Origin: DAISIL01 sp036822015
GTDB lineage: Bacteria; Bacteroidota; Bacteroidia; Cytophagales; Bernardetiaceae
DNA: 64,000 nucleotides
Direction of reading: 5' to 3'
Assembly: GCA_036822015.1 (NCBI GenBank)
Contig: DAISIL010000009.1
Coordinates: 7,074 to 71,073 of the forward strand
Positions 16,852-25,166 of the stretch are shown here, piece after piece; position 1 is the stretch's first letter, and every line of letters starts with the position of its first letter. A program made the translations under genes and the position numbers. Below the pieces are notes generated by a model, which did not search any database, had not been told where the DNA came from, and worked only from the letters and a program-made list of their open reading frames with translations.

Positions 16852-17955
16852 TTATTTCCGCAAAGTAGCTCTGGCTTTCCCCAGGACAAGCAAGGCCAAT
16901 AGCTGGAAAGGCACACCCGCACTAAACGGCACAAAGAACTCCATCAGTCGCCACGAAGGATCGAAAGTGCCGTAATGCCCCTCCGACCACCAGCAGTCCC
17001 AGAGATGCGCACAACAGGTGCGACAAAAATCAGCATTACCCAAAAAGACCTCTGCTAGCAGCAGCGTAGGCGTAGCCAAAACCGCCGTCGCAAAGGACAT
17101 CCGCAAAAACCGCTGCCGACGCGATAAGCGAACGGGCTTGCGCCTTTTGCTACCCGTAGGCACAACGGAGAAAAAGTCAGGCAAGGCATAAGGGCGCACC
17201 AGCACCAAAAAAAGCCAGGTATTCAAGCCCATCATCGCCCAAAACAAGTGTCTGTAATCGAAGGCCGTAAACAAAATGCTCAAACGTGGGGCCAGCATCG
17301 GCACGATCAGCTTGGCCATACCCCAGCTCATAAAAAAACCCAAAACCAGCAGCAGCAACATAAAAACCCCCGTCTTGCCCAACGAAACCCCGCGCAGGGC
17401 CGTCAGCCACTCCCCGCTGCTTTGCCTAAGTCCAAAAAAACGCTCCCGCAGCCACTGCCCCGAGCGACCCGCCAGCGAAAACCGAGGAATATCCGGTATG
17501 GCTTGGTAGTTGCGGCCGCGCCTGGCGTGTGTGGCCCGCAGGTAGGTATCCCGTACTCCGGAGGTGATCCAGAGATAATCCGCTGAAAGCAACTGCATAT
17601 CGTAGGATTTGGCTTGCTCAATGGCCTCCTCAAAAGCCCGTGGACTGACATCGCGCCGCTTGCACTCGACGATCAACTGGACACTTTGGGTGGACTTCTG
17701 CCGATAAAACACCATATCGACATACTTGTACGAAGACCCCATCTTGACCTTATGCTCAAACGAAATATGATCGGGGGGATAGTTGTATTCCAACACCAAA
17801 CGAAGATAGACCACCACCCGTACCTCCTCTTCGGGCGTAAGTGTAAAGCGTTGTTTGGCAAAGGGATAATAAACCTGACGGCGTTCGGACGATTCTTCAA
17901 AACGAATGAAACCACCGCGCAAGCCGCGCTTAATCAGGGCATGATCTTGCTGCAT
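16852..17955 (-). CDS. HsdR-N-type PD-(D/E)XK nuclease domain fused to four membrane helices
   Basis: The protein has 367 residues. The N-terminal half (about 25-160) resembles the stand-alone HsdR N-terminal domain (HSDR_N_2) of Bacteroidota: PFAKQRFTLTPEEEVRVVVYL, then the nuclease core with D80 (KYVDMVFY), the E97-C98-K99 pair (LIVECKRRD) and Q114...Y118 (EQAKSYD), all in place. The C-terminal half adds hydrophobic segments at about 196-222, 237-256, 287-306 and 338-359, with a basic loop (GSKRRKPVRLSRRQRF) between the second and third and CRTCC before the last. No methylase or specificity subunit is nearby. It begins 7 nt after the DUF2911 gene ends, so it is probably cotranscribed with it. 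Function unknown; a membrane-tethered nuclease is an inference. Confidence 0.75.
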   Translation of the reverse strand: MQQDHALIKRGLRGGFIRFEESSERRQVYYPFAKQRFTLTPEEEVRVVVYLRLVLEYNYPPDHISFEHKVKMGSSYKYVDMVFYRQKSTQSVQLIVECKRRDVSPRAFEEAIEQAKSYDMQLLSADYLWITSGVRDTYLRATHARRGRNYQAIPDIPRFSLAGRSGQWLRERFFGLRQSSGEWLTALRGVSLGKTGVFMLLLLVLGFFMSWGMAKLIVPMLAPRLSILFTAFDYRHLFWAMMGLNTWLFLVLVRPYALPDFFSVVPTGSKRRKPVRLSRRQRFLRMSFATAVLATPTLLLAEVFLGNADFCRTCCAHLWDCWWSEGHYGTFDPSWRLMEFFVPFSAGVPFQLLALLVLGKARATLRK

Positions 17956-17962
17956 GGGCTGA

Positions 17963-19057
17963 TTAGTTGATGTCCTGGTTACGTTCCAGTTTGCGGATCA
18001 TCTCGGCGATATTTGTTCGCTCTTGTTCGTTGGGAGCCTCTGCTGCCGCAATGCGGGCATACCGCAAAGCCTTTTTGAAGTTGCCCTGGGCGGAGTAGGC
18101 ACGCGCCAAACCCACATTGACAGGCCAGGTATCGGGGTTGCGGTTGGCGTTCATCTCAAAGATACGCACGGCTTGTTCGATCTTTTTCTCCATAATCAAG
18201 GTGCGGCCGTACTGATGAATCTGCTGGGCATCGGCATAGGTGAGTGCCTCCCGCATGGCTACCTCTGCTTCCACGTCTCGTCCGAGTTGGTTGAGGAGTT
18301 CGGCTTTGGTTTTGTGGTTGTTGAAGTTGGCTTGCAAGCCAATCGAAGCACTGATCCAGCGCAAGCCCTCCTCCTGGTTGGTTTTTTTGTCGAGGCAATA
18401 GCGAGCCGCCTGGTAATATCCCTGCCAACTAAACCCAGCCACGCCCTGCAACTCACGGCGCAAACGCTGCAAGACCACCTGCTCGGTATCGAAGCGGATC
18501 TGGATCGGAATCTCTCTCTTTTCCCAGCGCAAAGCCATAATAGCCTGATTTTCATTGACCTGGGTAAAGTCATACGTCAGCCGCTCGGTGTAGGGAGCCG
18601 ACCGCCAACGCACCTGTACACGGAGGGCATCCTCAGAAGGATCATAGAAATAACTTCCCCAGGCAGTAGCGTTTTTAGAAAAAATAACGGTTACGTTTTC
18701 TCCCTCCTCCAGGATCATGTACAGCCCATAGGTGCCTGCGGGGAGGCCTTGTCCTTCGATCTGTACCTGATCCGAAAACGTGATCTGGGTCGTTTCGTTG
18801 GCACCCGCTCGCCAAGGAGATGCTTTGGATGTCCCGAAACCCAAATCTTTCAATCCATAATGCACCAGGCTGCCCCACAGTTTTCCCTCTCGGCCCGCCA
18901 CAGCAGGGCGTGAATACCGCACCCGTACCTGGGATAGTCCCACTTCCTGGACAACTTCGGCGCGTGGGCTGCTGCGGGGCAACTGGACGTTTTGGGCCAC
19001 TGCTTGCCCGACAGACAAAGACAGCATCAAGACGATGAATAGAGATAGGTGTTTCAT
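17963..19057 (-). CDS. DUF2911 protein with C-terminal TPR repeats
   Basis: The 364-residue exported protein has a signal peptide ending in GQAVAQ near residue 22. The DUF2911 domain follows at about 23-190, with SPRAEVVQEVGLSQVRVRYSRP, a WRAGANETTQITF core and LPAGTYGLYMIL. The C-terminal half holds tetratricopeptide-like helices, including AEVAMREALTYADAQQIHQYG and ARAYSAQGNFKKALRYARIAA. The DUF2911 role is unknown; it is a common periplasmic Bacteroidota domain. It lies 37 nt after polA on the same strand. Confidence 0.88.
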   Translation of the reverse strand: MKHLSLFIVLMLSLSVGQAVAQNVQLPRSSPRAEVVQEVGLSQVRVRYSRPAVAGREGKLWGSLVHYGLKDLGFGTSKASPWRAGANETTQITFSDQVQIEGQGLPAGTYGLYMILEEGENVTVIFSKNATAWGSYFYDPSEDALRVQVRWRSAPYTERLTYDFTQVNENQAIMALRWEKREIPIQIRFDTEQVVLQRLRRELQGVAGFSWQGYYQAARYCLDKKTNQEEGLRWISASIGLQANFNNHKTKAELLNQLGRDVEAEVAMREALTYADAQQIHQYGRTLIMEKKIEQAVRIFEMNANRNPDTWPVNVGLARAYSAQGNFKKALRYARIAAAEAPNEQERTNIAEMIRKLERNQDIN

Positions 19058-19094
19058 GGGCTTTTTTTGTGGGCAAGATACAAAAAATATAGGA

Positions 19095-21914
19095 TCAATG
19101 CGCCTCCAGCCAGTCTTTGCCGATGCCTACCTCCACCTCCAATGGCACGTGCCGCAAGGGCAGGGCGGTTTTCATGGCATCGGGGATGTGTGCTTTGAGG
19201 TGGTCGATTTCGGTTACGTGGACTTCAAAGACGAGTTCGTCGTGAACTTGCAGGAGCATACGGGAGCGTAGCCCTTCGGCATCAAGCCAACGCTGGATGT
19301 TCACCATCGCGACTTTGATGATGTCAGCTGCCGTGCCTTGGATGGGGGCGTTGATGGCGTTGCGCTCGGCATAGCCGCGCTGGGTGGCGTTGCCCGAGTT
19401 GATGTCGGGGAGATAGCGGCGGCGGCCCAGTAGGGTCTCGACGTAGCCTTTTTGCTGGGCTGTCGTGGTGGCCTCCTTCATGTACTCGGCGATGGCGGGA
19501 AACTGCTCAAAATACGCCTGAATGATCTCGGCTGCTTCGCTGCGCGGGATGCGTAGCTGCTGGGCCAGCCCAAAAGCCGAAACCCCGTAGATGATCCCGA
19601 AGTTGGCCGTTTTGGCTTTGCGGCGCATCTGTCCATCGACAGCCTCGGGGGCGACGTGGTAGAGCTTTGCGGCCGTGGAGCGGTGGATGTCTTGCCCCTC
19701 CCGAAAGGCCGTAATCATCGTTTGGTCTTCGCTGAAATCAGCCATGATTCGCAGTTCGATCTGGGAGTAATCGGCGGCCATCAAGACAAAATCGGCGTTT
19801 GGGGCCACAAAAGCCGCCCGAATCTGCTGCCCCTGCTCGGTACGGATGGGAATGTTTTGGAGGTTGGGATTTTCCGAACTCAACCTACCCGTACTCGTAA
19901 CCGCCTGGCGATAAGAGGTATGTATGCGTCCATCCATTGGGCTGATGCTCCTGGGCAAGGCTTCGACGTAAGTAGAGCGGAGCTTTTGCACCTGTCGGTA
20001 TTCCAGGATGTCGGGGATGATCGGGTGGGCTTCTATGAGTTGTTCCAGGATTTGCTCGGAGGTCTTGTACTGCTTCGTTTTGGCGGTGCGTTTGGCTTTG
20101 GGGTCGAGTTGGAGTTTTTCAAAGAGGATGTCTCCGAGCTGTTTGGGCGACTGGATATTGAAGACTTCGCCGGCGTGTGTGTGGATGCTGGTTTCGAGGC
20201 TTTGGAGGGTCTGGAGGAGTTCTTCGGAGAGTTGGTGCAGGGCTTTTTCGTCGATTTGTATGCCGTTGCGTTCCATTTTTGCCAGGACGGCGATCAGGGG
20301 CATTTCCACCTCCACGAATAACTTTTGGTAGTCCGTTTCGATGATCGGACGGAGCTTTTGGTAGAGTTGCCAGGTGATGTCGGCATCCTCGCAGGCGTAG
20401 TCGGTGATCTGCTCGGGGGCAAGATCGGCCATGTTGCCCTGGTCTTTGCCTTTTTTCCCGATCAGATCGGAGATGGGGATGGTCTTGTAGCCCAACAACT
20501 GCCTGGCCATGAAGTCCATCCCGTGCTGCTGCTCGGGTTCGATGAGATAATGGGCAATCATGGTATCAAAAAAAGGCATTGCCAGATGAATGCCGTAGTT
20601 GGCCAGTACCATCAAGTCGTACTTGATATTCTGCCCAACTTTCAGGATTTTAGGGCTTTCGAGTAGCTCCCGAAACTCCTCCAGGATGGCTTGTGCGGCT
20701 TCACGTTGGGGAGGCAGGGGGATGTAAAACGCCTCTCCGGCTCGGTAGCAGACCGAAAGCCCAACGATCTCGGCTTCTAGCTCATTGAGCGATGTCGTCT
20801 CGGTATCCCAGCAGATAACTTCCTGCAAGCGCAAAAAGTGGATCAGTTCCTGACGCAACTCGGGTGTGTCGATGAGGTGATAATCGTGGGCGCAGGTATC
20901 CAGATCGCGGAGCGGCTGCTCGGCCGGACTTACAAAGGCAGGCTCGGGCGATGCCGCGACCGGAGCGGGGGCAGGTGCGGCAAAGAGATCGGCCTGCCCG
21001 CCCGAGCGGCTGCCACTGGTGGTCTCGGCTTGCCCGAAGAGCCGCCTGGAAAGGGTCTTGAACTCGAGTTCGGCAAAGACGGCTTTCAGGTCTCGGGACT
21101 TCCGAAAGTCGTTCAGTACCAGCTTTTGAGGCTCAAAGGCGATGGGTACTTGTGTCTCGATGGTGGCTAGCTGCTTCGAGAGCAAGCCCTGCTCGGCATA
21201 CTGAACGACGTTTTGTTTTTGCTTGCCTTTGAGCTTATCGGCGTTCTGGATCAGCCCTTCCACGCTGCCGTACTGTTGGATGAGCTTGATGGCTGTTTTT
21301 TCGCCGATCCCCGGAATGCCAGGGATGTTATCCGAAGCATCACCTTGCAAGCCCAGGATGTCGATCAGTTGCTCGGGACGTTCGATCTGCCAGCGGTTGC
21401 AGACCTCCGCAATGCCCCACTTTTCGGATTCTTTTTTGCCGGCATAGCCGAGCTTATGAAACAAGATGCGCTCACTGACGAGTTGGGCGTAGTCTTTGTC
21501 TATCGTAACCATCTGTACCTGAAAGCCTTCGGTTTCGGCTTTTTTGGCCAGTGTCCCTACGATGTCATCAGCTTCGTAGCCTTCTTGCATCAGGAGCGGG
21601 ATGCCCATGGCCTGCACCACCCGAAAGACGTAGGGCAAGGCCTGGGTGATGTCCTCGGGCTGGGACTCGCGGTGGGCTTTGTAGTCCGAGAAAGTCTCGT
21701 GCCGAAAGGTCGGCCCTTTGGCATCACAGGCTACGCCTACATGGGTGGGTTTTTCTTTCTCGATGACCTCCAAAATGGTATTGATGAAGCCGAGGATGGC
21801 ACCCGTGTTGAGTCCCTTTGAGTTGAGGCGCGGGCTACGACTGAAGGCAAAATGCGCCCGATAGACGATAGCCATGGCATCAAAGAGGATGAGTGTTTTT
21901 TGTGGGTCAGGCAT
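19095..21914 (-). CDS. polA: DNA polymerase I
   Basis: This 939-residue three-domain enzyme has an N-terminal 5'-3' exonuclease (DAMAIVYRAHFAFSR, GYEADDIVGTLA, and GLQGDASDNIPGIPGIGEKTA), a 3'-5' proofreading domain with catalytic residues kept (VICWDTETTSLNELEAEIVGL), and the polymerase domain with ADYSQIELRIMADFSED, the O-helix RRKAKTANFGIIYG and LLQVHDELVFEV. It fills gaps and removes Okazaki primers. The ATG at 21914 overlaps the stop of the upstream gene by 8 nt; a longer start at 21935 is less likely. Confidence 0.97.
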   Translation of the reverse strand: MPDPQKTLILFDAMAIVYRAHFAFSRSPRLNSKGLNTGAILGFINTILEVIEKEKPTHVGVACDAKGPTFRHETFSDYKAHRESQPEDITQALPYVFRVVQAMGIPLLMQEGYEADDIVGTLAKKAETEGFQVQMVTIDKDYAQLVSERILFHKLGYAGKKESEKWGIAEVCNRWQIERPEQLIDILGLQGDASDNIPGIPGIGEKTAIKLIQQYGSVEGLIQNADKLKGKQKQNVVQYAEQGLLSKQLATIETQVPIAFEPQKLVLNDFRKSRDLKAVFAELEFKTLSRRLFGQAETTSGSRSGGQADLFAAPAPAPVAASPEPAFVSPAEQPLRDLDTCAHDYHLIDTPELRQELIHFLRLQEVICWDTETTSLNELEAEIVGLSVCYRAGEAFYIPLPPQREAAQAILEEFRELLESPKILKVGQNIKYDLMVLANYGIHLAMPFFDTMIAHYLIEPEQQHGMDFMARQLLGYKTIPISDLIGKKGKDQGNMADLAPEQITDYACEDADITWQLYQKLRPIIETDYQKLFVEVEMPLIAVLAKMERNGIQIDEKALHQLSEELLQTLQSLETSIHTHAGEVFNIQSPKQLGDILFEKLQLDPKAKRTAKTKQYKTSEQILEQLIEAHPIIPDILEYRQVQKLRSTYVEALPRSISPMDGRIHTSYRQAVTSTGRLSSENPNLQNIPIRTEQGQQIRAAFVAPNADFVLMAADYSQIELRIMADFSEDQTMITAFREGQDIHRSTAAKLYHVAPEAVDGQMRRKAKTANFGIIYGVSAFGLAQQLRIPRSEAAEIIQAYFEQFPAIAEYMKEATTTAQQKGYVETLLGRRRYLPDINSGNATQRGYAERNAINAPIQGTAADIIKVAMVNIQRWLDAEGLRSRMLLQVHDELVFEVHVTEIDHLKAHIPDAMKTALPLRHVPLEVEVGIGKDWLEAH

Positions 21915-23181
21915 AAAGGTTGAGCGTTTGGTCAATTTTGTTTCGGGTACGAAGGATTTTTTGGTAGGTGCTGATGTTGGCTTGCCAAAAAGGGCTCACG
22001 GAGCGGATGTCCAGTTGCCAGGATTCGGTTTCGGATAAGGGAACGCGCCAGCAGTACTGCTCTAGGGCTTCCATCCAGCGTTCGCTATCGGGCTTGGGCG
22101 TATGCGGGAAGACGTGCCTTTGGAAGTATTGCCAGAGCCAGTCCGCCCAGCGATCAGGCAGCGGCTGATGGTGCAAGTCCGGATGCAAGGCATCCCAAAA
22201 AAAAGCCTTTGGCGCGGCCGCCCACCAGCGATCTCGCCACTCTGGGGGAAGTTTTGCGGCAAGCGTAGCCAGATGAGGGTAGCTGCGGTCTTTCGTCCGA
22301 GCATACCAACATTCGAGGAAAGCGTATTGTTGAGCCGGACTGGAGACGCGATGAGCAGACAACACCAGCCCAGCGGCGATGTTGGGATCAGCGACCCAGG
22401 CAGAGAGCTGTTCGGTTGGGAGTGCCTGCCAGTGTTCGTCCTCCATGAGGGCGGCCAAAAACTCGGGTGGGTGATCCGTTGTCCGGCCTTGTTGCCAGGC
22501 TGTTATGGCTGTTTGGAGCCGTCCGTACCAGGGTTCGGCCCGATGGCGATAAAGTAGGGCTAGGGCTTGTTCGTGGTAAGGCTGCTGTTCCAAAAGCCTG
22601 GCCAACAATGGAATATGTGGGTATTCCTCTTGCTGCCCCATTACCTCGAGCGCGATCTCGGGTGTGATGCTGCCCTGATCGAGTAGCTCGGGGAGTGCCT
22701 CGGGCTGTGCTTCGGCATGGCGCAAGCGTGCGTGCGGGCTAGGCTGGGCGTTGGCGGGATGCCCATAAGGGAGATAGACATGCCACTCGGGATTTTGGGC
22801 GGCTAGCCAATGCGCCACGGGGTGGCAGGCATCGAAGATCAACGGATAATGCGCCGGCAAATGCAAGCCATGCCGAAAAAGTGCGGGGAAAACCTCAGGA
22901 TTGATCTGCTGCCCGGCCGCCTGGCCGATCGCGTAAGCAAGCATGGGATAGGCGCGTCTCTCGAGTAGGTGTTGGAGCAACGCCACAAAAGCAGGTGGGG
23001 TTGTATGGGGCAGTTCGGGCAACTGAACGGACTTGAAGACCAGGGTAGGCGGCACAAATCCAGCTTTTTTTTGGAGATGCTGCCTGGCTGCCTGCTGCAA
23101 GATGTCCTGTGTTTGGTGGACTTGATCTGGGGGTAGCCCCACAAAAGCCTGCTTAAAATGATTAGATTCAGCGGTTTGCAA
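21907..23181 (-). CDS. Hypothetical protein of 424 residues, possibly DUF5691-like
   Basis: A soluble, helix-rich protein with many tryptophans and prolines. The central segment VAHWLAAQNPEWHVY and repeated short helical units such as PEIALEVMGQQEEYPHIPLLARLL weakly recall DUF5691 proteins, which occur near SWIM, MoxR and VWA genes, but none of those is here. No catalytic motif is visible. The first codon available is TTG at 23181; GTG at 23142 is an alternative and would leave the promoter-like TTACTTTGC outside the gene. It overlaps polA by 8 nt and heads a minus-strand gene run. Confidence 0.6.
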   Translation of the reverse strand: MQTAESNHFKQAFVGLPPDQVHQTQDILQQAARQHLQKKAGFVPPTLVFKSVQLPELPHTTPPAFVALLQHLLERRAYPMLAYAIGQAAGQQINPEVFPALFRHGLHLPAHYPLIFDACHPVAHWLAAQNPEWHVYLPYGHPANAQPSPHARLRHAEAQPEALPELLDQGSITPEIALEVMGQQEEYPHIPLLARLLEQQPYHEQALALLYRHRAEPWYGRLQTAITAWQQGRTTDHPPEFLAALMEDEHWQALPTEQLSAWVADPNIAAGLVLSAHRVSSPAQQYAFLECWYARTKDRSYPHLATLAAKLPPEWRDRWWAAAPKAFFWDALHPDLHHQPLPDRWADWLWQYFQRHVFPHTPKPDSERWMEALEQYCWRVPLSETESWQLDIRSVSPFWQANISTYQKILRTRNKIDQTLNLYA

Positions 23182-23239
23182 AGTAATCGAACAAAAGTTT
23201 TTGATTCAAGTTAAGGTAAATTGACCAAACAACAAAACG

Positions 23240-23833
23240 ATGCGTGTAGCCATTTTTTCTTACAACGCCGGCAATACCCGTTCGGTGGCCTTTGCCTTTG
23301 AGCGGCTGGGTGCCGAGGTCGTCGTCTCTGCTGCACCCGAAGTCTTGATGGGTGCGGATCGGGTCGTCTTCCCGGGCGTAGGACACGCTCGCTCCGCGAT
23401 GGATTACCTCCAACAGCACGGGCTGGATCGGTTGCTGGGCCAGTTGCGGCAACCCGTATTGGGCATCTGCCTGGGGCTACAACTGATGTGCCGCCACAGC
23501 GAAGAGGGCAATACATCAGCTTTGGGTATCTTTCCGGTAGCCGTCAAACGCTTTTCGCCCGAAGCCGTCGAAAAAGTGCCACACATGGGCTGGAATAACA
23601 TCCAATCCACTCAGGGCAAGCTCTTTGCAGGCATTGGAGCGCAAGATTTCTTTTATTTTGTGCATAGTTACTACGCCGACCCTGACCCCCGTTACACCAT
23701 CGCCGAGGCCACGTATGGGCATCGCTTTGGGGCGGCCTTACAGAAAGACAACTTCTGGGCCGTCCAGTTTCATCCCGAAAAAAGCGCGGCCGCCGGCGAG
23801 CGGCTGCTCCAAAACTTCCTTGCCATCGCGTAA
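23240..23833 (+). CDS. hisH: Imidazole glycerol phosphate synthase glutaminase subunit
   Basis: This 197-residue class I glutamine amidotransferase releases ammonia for HisF in histidine synthesis. The oxyanion-hole PGVGHARSAM, the nucleophile in LGICLGLQLMC and the His/Glu pair in VQFHPEKS are all present. Length is normal. No other his gene is in the window, so it is separated from hisF and the rest of the pathway. It diverges from the 424-residue gene. Confidence 0.96.
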   Translation: MRVAIFSYNAGNTRSVAFAFERLGAEVVVSAAPEVLMGADRVVFPGVGHARSAMDYLQQHGLDRLLGQLRQPVLGICLGLQLMCRHSEEGNTSALGIFPVAVKRFSPEAVEKVPHMGWNNIQSTQGKLFAGIGAQDFFYFVHSYYADPDPRYTIAEATYGHRFGAALQKDNFWAVQFHPEKSAAAGERLLQNFLAIA

Positions 23834-23848
23834 GTTTTTGTAACTTTG
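23820..23848 (+). promoter_or_regulatory. Promoter of the saccharopine dehydrogenase-like gene (TTG-N18-TAACTTTG)
   Basis: TTG at 23820-23822 is 18 nt from the perfect -7 box at 23841-23848. The promoter starts inside the 3' end of hisH and leaves a leader of about 33 nt. Confidence 0.65.
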
Positions 23849-23885
23849 TTTTTCCTCATTTCCATCACTTTTTTCCAGATCGCTT

Positions 23886-25082
23886 ATGCAAAAAGTTCTC
23901 ATCATCGGTGCCGGTGGAGTCGGCAATGTTGTGGTCAAGAAGTGCGTCCAGTTGCCGGAGGTCTTCGGTGAAATCCTCCTGGCCAGCCGCACGCTCGAGA
24001 AGTGCCAAAAGATCGCCCAGGAGGCCGGTGGCAACATCCAAACTGCCCAGGTCGATGCCGACAAACCCGAGGAGGTCATCGCCCTCATCGAGCGTTTCCA
24101 GCCCAAGCTGGTCATCAATGTAGCCTTACCCTACCAGGATTTGTCCATCATGGAGGCTTGCCTCCAGACGCGCACCCACTACATGGACACGGCCAACTAC
24201 GAACCCAAAGACGAAGCTAAGTTTGCCTATCACTGGCAATGGGACTACCACGAGCGGTTCCAGGAGGCGGGTATCATCGGGCTGCTCGGCTGTGGATTTG
24301 ATCCAGGCGTAACGGGTGTCTTTACTGCCTACGCCCAAAAGCACTACTTTGACCGCATCGACTACCTCGACATCGTCGATTGCAATGCCGGCGACCATGG
24401 CAAAGCCTTTGCCACCAACTTCAATCCCGAAATCAACATCCGCGAGATCACCCAAAAGGGAAAATATTGGCAAAACGGGCAGTGGATCGAAGTGGAGCCG
24501 CTTTCCGTTCATCGCCCCATCAACTACCCCGAAGTGGGGCCACGGGAATCGTATTTGCTCTACCACGAAGAACTCGAATCGCTGACCAAGAACATCCCCA
24601 GCATTCAGCGGGCCCGCTTCTGGATGACCTTTGGGGAGCAGTACATCACCCACCTGCGCGTCCTGGAAAACGTCGGCATGACCCGCATCGACCCCGTCCT
24701 GTATGAGGGTAAGGAAATCATTCCCTTGCAGTTCTTGAAAGCCGTCTTACCCGAGCCGTCTTCTTTGGGCGAGAACTACGAAGGTCAAACCTCTATCGGC
24801 TGTCATATCCGGGGCGAAAAAGACGGAAAAGACCGCTACTATTACGTCTATAACAACTGTAGCCATCAGGCAGCCTACGAAGAAACCGGCGGACAGGGTG
24901 TCGCTTACACAACAGGTGTTCCGGCCATGATCGGTGCTATGATGATCCTCAAAGGACATTGGCAACAGACAGGTGTCCGCAACGTGGAAGAGTTTGATCC
25001 TGATCCGTTTATGGATGCCCTCAACCAGCACGGCTTGCCTTGGCACGAACACATTGATTCTTTTGTGGAGTTTACGGACTAG
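23886..25082 (+). CDS. Saccharopine dehydrogenase family protein, probably carboxynorspermidine synthase
   Basis: This 398-residue NAD(P)-dependent enzyme opens with the Rossmann motif IIGAGGVGNVVVKKC. LVINVALPYQDLSIMEACL, THYMDTANYE and GLLGCGFDPGVTGVFTAYA are typical of the Lys1/carboxynorspermidine dehydrogenase group, which makes carboxy(nor)spermidine from aspartate semialdehyde and a diamine. Bacteroidota commonly use this route for spermidine, with a carboxynorspermidine decarboxylase that is not in the window. A true saccharopine dehydrogenase role cannot be excluded. It is a single gene with its own promoter and terminator. Confidence 0.85.
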   Translation: MQKVLIIGAGGVGNVVVKKCVQLPEVFGEILLASRTLEKCQKIAQEAGGNIQTAQVDADKPEEVIALIERFQPKLVINVALPYQDLSIMEACLQTRTHYMDTANYEPKDEAKFAYHWQWDYHERFQEAGIIGLLGCGFDPGVTGVFTAYAQKHYFDRIDYLDIVDCNAGDHGKAFATNFNPEINIREITQKGKYWQNGQWIEVEPLSVHRPINYPEVGPRESYLLYHEELESLTKNIPSIQRARFWMTFGEQYITHLRVLENVGMTRIDPVLYEGKEIIPLQFLKAVLPEPSSLGENYEGQTSIGCHIRGEKDGKDRYYYVYNNCSHQAAYEETGGQGVAYTTGVPAMIGAMMILKGHWQQTGVRNVEEFDPDPFMDALNQHGLPWHEHIDSFVEFTD

Positions 25083-25097
25083 ATAGGTTCTATTGAA

Positions 25098-25138
25098 TAC
25101 CCCCCAAAAAAATCAGATGTCCTGTTTTTTTGGGGGTA
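25098..25138 (+). terminator. Terminator hairpin after the saccharopine dehydrogenase-like gene
   Basis: Arms 25098-25112 (TA, six C, seven A) and 25125-25138 (seven T, five G, TA) form a long stem with a 12-nt loop, 15 nt past the stop. It separates the core gene from the AT-rich OLD-type gene. Confidence 0.75.
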
Positions 25139-25166
25139 CAGCACTTTTAAAAAAATAAAATTTGTG

